A stretch of 64,000 bases of DNA, taken from the NCBI GenBank assembly GCA_037178625.1, contig CM074146.1, positions 620,001 through 684,000 on the forward strand, read 5' to 3'. The DNA is from Skeletonema tropicum (taxonomy: Eukaryota; Bacillariophyta; Thalassiosirophyceae; Thalassiosirales; Thalassiosiraceae). The notes below the pieces were generated by a model. That model ran no database searches, had not been told where the DNA came from, and saw nothing but the letters and a program-made list of their open reading frames with translations. The position numbers and the translations under genes are program-made. Of this stretch, positions 1 through 9,400 are shown piece by piece. The first letter of the stretch is position 1. The number at the start of each line of letters is the position of its first letter.

Positions 1-319
1 TTATCGCTAATAGTCATCTTTGTCGAATAAAAAAACGTAATAAAGCCAATAGTTAGCGATAATCGAGATCTAACTCAATCCAAAAAGTCAGCACATCTTT
101 TCATTTTCCATTTCAAAGCCGCAACGTGTTCATTCGTCGCCTCTTTGTCCTCCCAACAGTACCTAATACGCAGGGGTCCACGCCAATAAATCACTGCGCC
201 CCGTCCTCTCCACTCCCTTGCCATGCCAAGAAGGCGTCCGAAACGGACAGATAGAAAATTCAGCACATCTTAAGGTACAGACTCTATCTTAAGGTACAGA
301 CTAGTTTTAGACTGGTAAG
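1..319. other. Left edge, no gene seen
   Basis: No coding sequence is supported here. A 10-bp perfect inverted repeat (TTATCGCTAA at 1-10 and its complement at 53-62) could form a hairpin with a loop of about 42 nt. The 12-mer TCAGCACATCTT occurs near 89-100 and again near 260-271, and a 17-bp direct repeat lies at about 267-304. The segment lies left of the first tandem unit, and nothing in the window shows what it belongs to. Confidence 0.4.
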
Positions 320-611
320 TAAGAGTAATAGTCTTCTTCGAGCTACGACATTCTGGCGCAGAATACGACGCCTTCAACACAAGCGATGCCAAGCGCACGG
401 CGGACGGCGGAGGTGAAACTTCTTCGTCTTCGTTCCTCTTTGATTCAGCCTCCATAGCACACGTCACGGCCACAGCAGAAGAATCCGCCTCACAAACATC
501 TCAACCAAATAATCGCCGTCGTCGATTCACTTCTGTCGGATCATCAAGATCTGCAGCGACCACCCAACTGGCTACCGATGTCGGCTCTACCATTATTTCA
601 TCTCGAGTTCC

Positions 612-1385
612 GTGTTTCTAAAGAGTGTGACATTTTTTGATCCCAAGATTTATTATCGAAGCGATCAAGAAGTAACAGGGGCAGAGGAGGAGAATGGCGA
701 CACCGATGACGATATTAATGATAGTGATGACGATATCACTGTAGAAATCAACGACATGCAGCACTGGGAAATCCAATTGCAAGATCCACCCATTACAACT
801 AACCAACAACAAGATGACAGTAGCGCTCCAAAAAAGAAGACGCTACGTCAAAAACTCCATCAAAGCAAACTCGGCACAGCACTCAAACTCAACAAATCTC
901 AATCACACTTGATCATTCAAAACTTTGAAGGTCTATTCGACTACTCAAGCATACAAAGCGGTGACTCTCTCCTTTCCATCAACAAACATACCATCGATCC
1001 AACCATCACCAATGCTACACAAGCACGTCGCTTCATGGACCAATGCATCCAAAACGAAGGTATACTCAACATCATCACTGAAAATCCACATGGCGACGAT
1101 ATCATACTCCACATTACAGTCATCAAACCACGTCGTGATATGGATTACACCGAGTTAGGCCTAATGGTATGGAATTGGCCATATTTGTGTGTACATCAAA
1201 TTAAGGAGGGGAGTATCTTTGAGCATACGCCGATACGGGAGATGGATCAGATTGCTGCGATTAATGATATTGATTGTAGTAAGATGAGAGAGGGGGGGTT
1301 TGCGCAGTGTGTGGCGGGGTTGCCGGTGGAGTTGACGATTAGTTTGGTGAGGAGGAAGCATCGATATAGTGGATCGTTCAAGTAG
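612..1385 (+). pseudogene. Two-PDZ-domain-like protein, unit 1 copy (5' end disrupted)
   Basis: The frame 612-1385 reads 257 codons, but codon 612 is GTG; the first ATG is at 756. After an acidic stretch and a basic linker, two PDZ-like domains follow: one begins with an LGTALKL loop and contains IQSGDSLLSIN, the second begins ELGLMVW and contains REMDQIAAIND. PDZ domains usually bind C-terminal peptides and act as scaffolds. This copy is the only one in which both domains are in one frame. Compared with units 2 and 3 it carries about 2 extra bases at 611-616, which cuts off the upstream frame seen in the other copies. It could still be translated from 756 as a shortened protein, so 'pseudogene' is an inference. 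Confidence 0.55.
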
Positions 1386-1847
1386 TAGTGAAAGTGAGAG
1401 TGAGGATTATTTGTGTCTGTGATGGATTAGATTGGTGGTTGGTGATTGATTATGTGTGGCTACTCTCGGCTGATTCTCAACTGGAGGCAGAATAAGATTG
1501 TTAGAGGAATTTGAGCTTGTCGAGCTTGTCTAGATCGTAGAATGTGTTGTTTGTTGAATCCTTCAGGAGTAAATCGATCAAAATGATATTGCATTACATC
1601 GTCATCATCGCTCTGCAAACTGCTGGTTCCAGTGAGCTTTCGGCGTTGACGGGAGCACTAGGTTGCACATCGGCATCGTTCACACAGTAGACTTTCCAGA
1701 GTCGAATACGCCTGAAAACTACAACTGCCAATTATGTAATCTCTAATTTCACATATATCATTTATCCTAGTAAAGCTCTGCTGTATTACAACTCTGCCTC
1801 TTCGTCGTTCTAATATTCAACAACTTCTTAAGAATCGGATGTATCTG

Positions 1848-2330
1848 CATCAGCATCTGCATCTTCATCTTCACCCACCTCTACGTGCGAATCCTCCAAT
1901 TCAATCTGCATCACAGGGTATTCTAATCTCCTCCTCCCGATGACTTGTTCCCTCATCTCAAACCAGTCTCATCTCTCGGTAGTTGATTAAAGTCTTCCGC
2001 TTCATCAAGTGAACCATCCCTTGCTGAATCCCTCTCCAAACTATCATCTTCCTATTGGGTTGTTTGCGTAGTCACGCTTTCACTGGGGGGCTGTGACTTC
2101 GAGGGATTGATTGCACCAGAGAATCTTGTATTTGTTGTACTATCCCACTGAGCATTGCAATATCGTCGTTTCGCCTTGCCACCTGATCCCTCTGAAGCAT
2201 GAGCTCCTTCTGCTGAGATACAAGATCCTTCTGTTGAGACGCAATCTGCGTCTGTTGATGTTGATTATCGATCTCCTCCTGCTGAGAATCAATCTGCACC
2301 CTCTGACGTTGGCAGCTTCACAACAGCATA
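1848..2330 (-). pseudogene. Coiled-coil protein gene, decayed copy, unit 1
   Basis: On the minus strand, 2072-2299 encodes a Gln/Lys/Glu-rich heptad-like segment (IDSQQEEIDNQ, ASQQKDLVSQQKELM) typical of a coiled coil, ending in a PRSHSPP motif. The unit 2 copy continues past this motif with an acidic Ser/Glu/Asp tail of about 90 residues. Here one C is missing after the PRSHSPP codons, so the frame closes at once (2072), and the homologous tail (1848-2071) also carries stops. Each unit therefore has a broken version of one coiled-coil gene, broken at different points. Function is unknown. Confidence 0.5.
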
Positions 2331-2349
2331 GATTTCGTCGGATCATAAA

Positions 2350-3440
2350 TACGCGAGGATGCCCGATAAACTTGCAACAACTTGTTCTTCTTGTTCTTGA
2401 AATGCTTTCATACGACTAGCTCCTATTTACGTTGAAATGCTAGCAAAAAAGTGCCTTTTCCCAAGGAGCGAGCAGAGCTCTCTAGAGTGACGACGGCATT
2501 TTTCTCACAGGCTGTGCGTGGGCTTCGCCTGAGTTGGGGGCGAGAAAGAGGAGAGAAAAAGAGGAGGACAGTTCGTGGTCGTAGCTCATCTGCAACAATT
2601 CTATCACAGAATGCAATGAATCGTCACCATTCTTCTCGAATAGGTGACTGAAGTATCATCTAATTCAACTAGAGTTTACGACTAGATTTAATATCCAAAG
2701 CAGAGTCGATACGAGAGGTAGGAAAAAAATCATAGGCTGCGCACCTTCCTATCCGAGAGGAGTATGCGTAGTATTTCGCATCCATTAGGGACTCAGACTC
2801 AAGGTATTTTGAAGTAAGGCTTGAACTTTGTTACATTTCTATCAGCATCGCCTGCAATTGGCTTGTATCATCCTCTAATCTTGTTGCGAATGAAGACTCT
2901 GTTTGCTGTTGAATCTTCAATGAGTTGGACACTGCTGCCCGGCAAGAGTTGAATAGTATGTGTATGTGTGTATTGTTGCTGTTGCTTTCGTCGCTCAAAT
3001 ATTATGCATCGGTACATAGTACACTCTTGAACCTTCCCCGTCGCCACCAAGACTCCAAATAGCATAAATATACTATTCTCATATATTGTTGGTGTTGGTG
3101 TTCATAGAAGATGCTGCTTATTTTGCGTGTGAATGCATTTTGCTATGACTATGAGATGTGCCCACTTCCGTACCATCCAACAAGTGTGTTGGATGCACAA
3201 GACACAACAGTCTCGAAGCATCCATTGATGAATACAATGTATATGCTTCATTGCTTGTGCCATTTATTCTCGGTGGTGAGAGACGGCAACGTCGTTAGTC
3301 GTGTATGTTCTCATTGATGTCGAGGTCGAGTGACGATCAATATGTCGTTCATCACATGATGTGCGCTCCGTGCTCCTCACGCTTCCAGACGGCGAATCCA
3401 TAACCACACCACTTCAGAGACAGATTCAGCATGCTGTTAT
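2350..3440. other. Unit 1 spacer, proximal part
   Basis: No convincing gene. The segment is conserved in units 2 and 3 but its short reading frames differ between copies, which argues against coding. In unit 2 the corresponding stretch is interrupted by two insertions (14512-14872 and about 15239-15786) that are absent here. Confidence 0.4.
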
Positions 3441-4251
3441 GAATATACATGCGTTTTGACTTGCAGTGGACAGCAGTGCAGCGTCCGATAAAGCAAGTTG
3501 CCGATGTGCTATCATTGTCTTTGCGACCGTCACATGTGACAGCCTTTTACGATGTGCCGTGATCTGTCATATCACGCTCGTGGCGACAAATATTGCTGGA
3601 GACCATCGCCAATGATTTATGGCCGTCGTACGGGGTAAAATGGGGACCACAATAGGGCTAAAAACACCACTTTTGAGCACATTTATTAGTACTTATGAAG
3701 GGTTCCAGCCGTGTTAGAGTTGCTAGCTGTGTTTTGTCGGACCCTTGTCGGACTGCATGATATATGTCACAAACACATGTCACATCACAAAAATACATAC
3801 AAGAAGAAGTAACAAAAAGCGAAAGATGAAAAATCACCATGTCGACGGCAGTATGCTTTGATATCATGTTTACGAAAAATTATGATGATGTATCAAACAT
3901 TACTTTCTAAGTATGTCTCCAACTACTGTTTCTCACGTTCTTCTTCTTATCATGGTACTTATCACTGTGCCCCCTGACTGGTTGCTGAATTTGCAAGGAG
4001 TGTGTTCATTTGACTCAATCTGTGACATTTGTATTTGTAGTCAAGCCTGTGGAGAAATAAAGCTGATCTATCAAATACTCACCGGCTAAATTTCAAATAC
4101 TAGAAATAGTGGACAAATAGATTGCATAGCTAAACTGTCAAAGCTATCTCTTTCATTCCAAATTTCACCCAAGCCTGCATGTTTGTCTAGCTTGCCATAA
4201 AACAATACCTTCGTATCTTCAAACAACATTCTATCTCGAACTTACTGCAAG

Positions 4252-4617
4252 ATGGAAAGTTTGATAGATGCTGCGAGAATCAGCTTGAGCGAGATTGGTG
4301 ACTCAATATGTGCCAGTCTCGTTCGTGTCATCTTCCTCATTGATGCCAAGCATTCAAGCAGAGATTACATCTCAAATATCAAGTTACATTCGACGAAATC
4401 TATATTCTTCCTCAGGTTTAGTTCCACCATGTTTCTCTCTTCAAAACAGAATATAGACAGTGTACGAAGGAGCGCCTTTTCTTGGAATTCTTTTGTTGCA
4501 TCAAGAGTCACTTCTTTGCCGGCGGTATGGCATATTGCTGGAAAAACTGTTGGTTATTTGCTTAATTACACTCGAAGGGTAGTAACTTGTGACATTGCTC
4601 TAGATAATTGTAGATAA
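4252..4617 (+). CDS. Small hypothetical ORF, unit 1 version, altered by an insertion
   Basis: An ATG-started frame of 121 codons, with no recognisable domain. The unit 3 copy (27738-28142) is 134 codons with a nearly identical first ~95 residues and a different C-terminus, because a 144-bp insertion in unit 1 (4541-4684) replaces the end. The frame staying open in two copies is weak support, since these copies are nearly identical at DNA level. It may not be a gene. Confidence 0.2.
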   Translation: MESLIDAARISLSEIGDSICASLVRVIFLIDAKHSSRDYISNIKLHSTKSIFFLRFSSTMFLSSKQNIDSVRRSAFSWNSFVASRVTSLPAVWHIAGKTVGYLLNYTRRVVTCDIALDNCR

Positions 4618-4684
4618 TTTCGCCCCTGGAGGGCCAACCATGACGTACTTTAAGATTTCCGTTAATTTTTTTTTCATATTGCTG
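4541..4684. mobile_element. 144-bp insertion flanked by 10-bp direct repeats
   Basis: CATATTGCTG occurs at 4531-4540 and again at 4675-4684. Unit 3 has the same flanks with a single CATATTGCTG, so it is an empty site. The inserted part begins GAAAAACTG and ends in a run of nine T, which fits a retroposed short sequence in minus orientation (A-tail) with a 10-bp target duplication. I did not recognise a source RNA. Confidence 0.55.
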
Positions 4685-5639
4685 ACATTCCACCTCAACA
4701 TGGCGTTATCAAGTGTGCAGCAGATAGTATCCTACTCGGCGGCAGCATGCTTTTTGTGACGAAGAGAATACGTAAAGCACTCATTATTGTGTTGGTGTGA
4801 TTCTGTCGATTTCCCTTGCACTGCTTTCGCACCTTCACCAATCTCTGCGCTGAATTTATATTTCATCTGGATGAGACCATGAGTGCACTGTGCACTACCA
4901 CCACCAGCGGCGTTTGTCGTCTATTGTGATGAATGAGACACGGAAGAATGATGCTGAACTCCTGCTGCTGAATTCATTTGATGCTCCGCCCGCTGCATGC
5001 ATCGGCATCGGCAGTCGGCAGCGAGATATGCCTCTTTTCGTTCCTCATGATCATGATGCTGGCTACCCACAACCTACCAAAAAGCATCGGCAAAGGTGCT
5101 ACCCGACGTTGTTGCTGCCGTTGTCGTCTCGTGAACTAGTGTATTAATTGAAAGGATGTAGTGCTGCTCTTCATGCAGTGATTTGTGCGTGATTTAGAAG
5201 GCGACAACTGTCGGACCAAGATCCGACAAAACACGCATAGATCCTGATAGCGCACGACACTAACGAAAAAGCTAGCAGAAAAAATCCAAGCCTGTGATCC
5301 GTGTGAGTTTTGTCGGATCGATACCGGTCCGCGAGGAGACCTAAATAACCCCACTTGGGTCCGACAAAACGATGGTAATGTATGTACTATTCCTCCTTAT
5401 TCTAACTTGCACTTGTCGTGACCTCATGTGACCTACTTACACCCCCCATGATCTTCTGACTCTGACTTGCACCCCAGCCCACAGACGACTAGAGTATGAG
5501 ATACACTTGAGCAAGCAAGTACAAATACAAACAAAGAAGCAGCATTCCACAGCAATAGAGAAGGAGCCGCGTAGTTCAGTTCCAGTTCCCCTTATCCTTA
5601 TTAATTGTCACAATCTACTTGGCTACTATCGCTGCTCAC

Positions 5640-6422
5640 AAATTGGAACCTCCCCAACAAATATGTGTGTTTAGGCGAATAGAGATAATAATAGATAGAT
5701 ACCTCCAAAAGATTGGTCTCTCTCGAGTTGTTGTTGTTGTCGATGACTATCATGGCATGTTGTTCCTGTGAAAAGAAAATATACCTCTCAGCAGTGAGTG
5801 TGTAGATTTGCAACCTTGTGGGTTGTTTATATTATCACAATGCAGATGCGGATATAGAATCACCAGGCGCAGAGTTCACAAGACAATACTTTCACTTCTG
5901 GTAGCAGTGGGTCTCCGTGAAACAAAGATCTTATTTCTGATATTGCATATTTAGTGCTGCAACAGACACAGCTGCAGCTACAGGGTTGGGAAAGTAAAGT
6001 AGATAGAAACGAATACAGTGTGAACATATCCTAAATGAAATTCAAATTAGATATAAGACTCATGATCATGTGAAACCACACACAGGATGAAACTAAATAA
6101 GTATTACACAAGACTTCAAACACAAAAATTTACCTATAAATGATTAACAAAAAACTTTTTACATAATCTGTACATACACTGAAATTGGAATCACTTTGAA
6201 CCCTATGGGAGATATCGAGTGATGGGAACATTGGCATTGGATGCATTTTCAGGATAGGTTGCACTTATCGATCCCTTACCAGAACGACATTTCTCAAACA
6301 ACTTGCCTGCCTTGCCCTTGCTAGATAGGAGCACGACGGCTGAATTCATGATGAAAGAGACACAATGGACACGATGGCGGAAAACTTGGCGCAGAAGACG
6401 GAACCTTCGTATTTCCCTTGCC
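5640..6422. other. Unit 1 spacer before the large gene
   Basis: Conserved in all three units and in unit 2 interrupted by a nested transposon. The single TATTTAGTG near 5949 is the empty target site for that insertion. The part just left of 6423 (about 6230-6420) lies downstream of the stop of the large minus-strand gene. In the unit 2 copy it reads as a short basic Cys-containing tail, but in another frame. It is probably 3' untranslated or a decayed former exon. Confidence 0.35.
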
Positions 6423-9400
6423 TTATTTAGTAGACGGCTGGAGAGAGATTGAAGGCAATTGCCTTGGCTCAGATGAAGACGCACTCGATACAGATGGATT
6501 CAACGACGGAGTCGAAGATGGTTGTCCACTTGGCTCTGATGAAGGAGACGTAGATACTGATGGATTCAATGACGGAGACGAAGATGGTTGTGCACTTGGT
6601 TCAGACGAAGGAGCAATAGACGCCGATGGATTCAACGAGGGAGCCAAAGATGGTTGCGCACTTGGTTCAGAAGAAGGAGCACTAGACAAAGATGGATTCA
6701 ATGAGGGAGTCGAAGATGGTTCTGCACTTGGCTCTGATGAAGGAGCACTAGTCACCGATGGATTCAATGACGGAGACGAAGATGGTGGTCCACTTGGCTC
6801 TGATGAAGGAGACGTAGATCCTGATGGATTCAAATTCAAAGACGGAGCCAACGATGGTTGTGCACTTGGTTCAGACGAAGGAGCAATAGACACCGATGGA
6901 TTCAACGAAGAAGTCGAAGATGGTTGTCCACTTGGCTCTGATGAAGGAGACGTAGATACTGATGGATTCAATGACGGAGACAAAGATGGTTGTACACTTG
7001 GCTCTGATGAAGGCGCACTAGATACTGATGGATTCAATGACGGAGACAAAGATGGTTGTCCACTTGGTTCAGAGAAAGGCGCACTAGACACCGATGGATT
7101 CATCGACGGAGTCGAAGATAATTGTACACTAGGTTCAGACGAAGGAGCACTAGACACCGATGGATTCATCGAAGGAGTCGAAGATGGTTGTTCACTTGGC
7201 TCTGATGAAGGAGACGTAGATACTGATGGATTCAACGAGGGAGCCAAAGATGGTTGTCCACTTGGTTCAGACGAAGGCGCACTAGATACTGATGGATTCA
7301 ATGACGGAGACAAAGATGGTGGTCCACTTGGTTCAGAGAAAGGCGCACTAGACACCGATGGATTCATCGACGGAGTCGAAGATAATTGTACACTAGGTTC
7401 AGACGAAGGAGCACTAGACACCGATGGATTCATCGAAGGAGTCGAAGATGGTTGTTCACTTGGCTCTGATGAAGGAGACGTAGATACTGATGGATTCAAC
7501 GAGGGAGCCAAAGATGGTTGTCCACTTGGTTCAGACGAAGGCGTACTAGACACCGATGGATTCAACGACGGAGTCGAAGATGGTTGAGCACTTGGTTTAG
7601 ACGAAGGAGCACTAGACACCGATGGATTCAATGAGGGAGTCGAAGATGGTTGTACACTTGGCTCTGATGAAGGCGCACTAGATACTGATGGATTCAACGA
7701 CGGAGTCGAAGATGGTTGTCCACTTGGTTCAGAGAAAGGCGCACTAGACACCGATGGATTCAACGACGGAGTCGAAGATGGTTGTCCACTTGGTTCATAC
7801 GAAGGAGCAATAGACAACGATGGATTCATCGAAGGAGTCGAAGATGGTTGTTTACTTGGCCCTGATGAAGGAGACGTAGATACTGATGGATTCAATGACG
7901 GAGACGAAGATGGTTGTGCAATTGGTTGAGAAGAAGGAGCACTAGACACCGATGGATTCAACGACGGAGTCGTAGATGGTTGGGTACTTGGCTCTGATGA
8001 AGGAGCACTAGACACTGATGGATTCAACGAGGGAGCCAAAGATGGTGGAGGGATTGATAGATTGGGAGAGTTGGCGGGAGGAAGAGACACACTACCACTT
8101 CCACAATAGCAGCAATTCTCTGTTGCTGGTCCCATATCTCCTGCATAGGCGTCAGCTAAAGAACACAAGTCATAGACTTTATAAAATCCACACTCAGAAC
8201 CATACCCATCCTTCCAGTTGGGCTTGTCGAAACATGACTTTGTCGAATATTGTTGTGCACTTGGTTCAGACGAAGGAGCACTAGACACCGATGGATTCAA
8301 CGAGTCATAGACTTTATACACTTCACACCCAGAACCATACCCATCCTTCCAGTTGGGCTTGTCGAAACATGACTTTGTCGAAGATGGTTGTCCACTTGGC
8401 TCTGATGAAGGAGCACTAGACACCGATGGATTCATCGACGGAGTCGAAGATGGATGTCCGCTTGGCTCTGATGAAGGAGCACTAGATACTGATGGATTCA
8501 AAGAGGGAGTCGAAGATGTATGTCCGCTTGGCTCTGATGAAGGAGCACTAGACAACGATGGATTCATCGACGGAGTCGAAGATGTATGTCCGCTTGGCTC
8601 TGATGAAGGAGCACTAGACACCGATGGATTCATCGACGGAGTCGAAGATGGTTGTCCGCTTGGCTCTGATGAAGGAGCACTAGACACCGATGGATTCAAC
8701 GACGGAGTCGTAGATGGTTGTCCACTTGGCTCTGATGAAGGAGCACTAGACACTGATGGATTCAATGACAGAATCGAGGATGGTGGAGGGCTTGATAGAT
8801 TGGGAGAGTTGGTTGAAGGAAGAGACACAATGCCACTTCCACAATAGCAGCAATTCTCTGTTGCTGGTCCCATATCTCCTGCAAAGGCGTCAGCTAAAGA
8901 ACACAAGTCATAGACTTTATACAATCCACACCCAGAACCATACCCATCCTTCCAGTTGGGCTTGTCGAAACATGACTTTGTCGAAGATGGTTGTGCAAAT
9001 GGTTCAGATGAAGAAGCACTAGACACCGATGGATTAAACGACGGAGTAAAAGATGGTTGTCCACTTGGCTCTGATGAAGGAGCACTAGATACTGATGGAT
9101 TCAACGAGGGAGCTGAAGATGGTTGAGCACTTGGTTCAGACGATGGAGCACTAGACAAAGATGGATTCAACGACAGAGTCGAAGATGGTTGTTCACTTGG
9201 TTCAGATGAAGGAGCACTAGACACCGATGGATTCATCGACGGAGTCGAAAATGGTTGTCCACTTGGCTCTGATGAAGGCGCACTAGACACTGATGGATTC
9301 AATGAGGGAGCCAAAGATGGTTGTCCACTTGGCTCTGATGAAGGAGCACTAGACACCGATGGATTCATCGACGGAGTCGAAGATGGTTGTCCGCTTGGCT

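Larger units (their letters stand above)
3731..5372. repeat. Cluster of inverted GTCGGACC motifs
   Basis: The motif GTTTTGTCGGACCC stands near 3734 and its complement GGGTCCGACAAAAC ends near 5372. Further copies of TGTCGGA(T/C)C in both orientations lie at about 5210-5240 and 5308-5325. The outer pair has the form of terminal inverted repeats of a 1.6-kb element, the inner ones of a ~170-bp element. No target duplication confirms either boundary. Confidence 0.3.
3443..5637. other. 2.2-kb segment present in units 1 and 3, absent from unit 2
   Basis: In unit 2 the sequence passes directly from the CAGCATGCTGT motif to TTGGAACCTC (near 16313). In units 1 and 3 these are separated by about 2.2 kb. 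No target-site duplication is evident at the ends, so deletion from unit 2 is more likely than insertion. The segment contains repeated TTTTGTCGGA(C/T)C motifs in both orientations and one small open reading frame (4252-4617). Confidence 0.6.

Noticed and set aside
4541..4684. Intron in the small unit 1 frame
   Set aside because: The segment does not start with GT or end with AG in the needed positions, and the flanking 10-bp direct repeat fits an insertion.
3443..5637. Insertion into units 1 and 3
   Set aside because: No target duplication or terminal repeats at the borders; loss from unit 2 explains the pattern with one event.
6418..7587. Plus-strand 389-codon frame with Asp/Gly/Glu-rich 22-residue repeats (also 29760-31193, 477 codons)
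   Set aside because: It is antisense to the Ser/Pro repeats of the large membrane proteins. A 66-bp repeat without stops in one frame commonly leaves the antisense frame open. The opposite strand has the start, membrane segment and conserved Cys modules.
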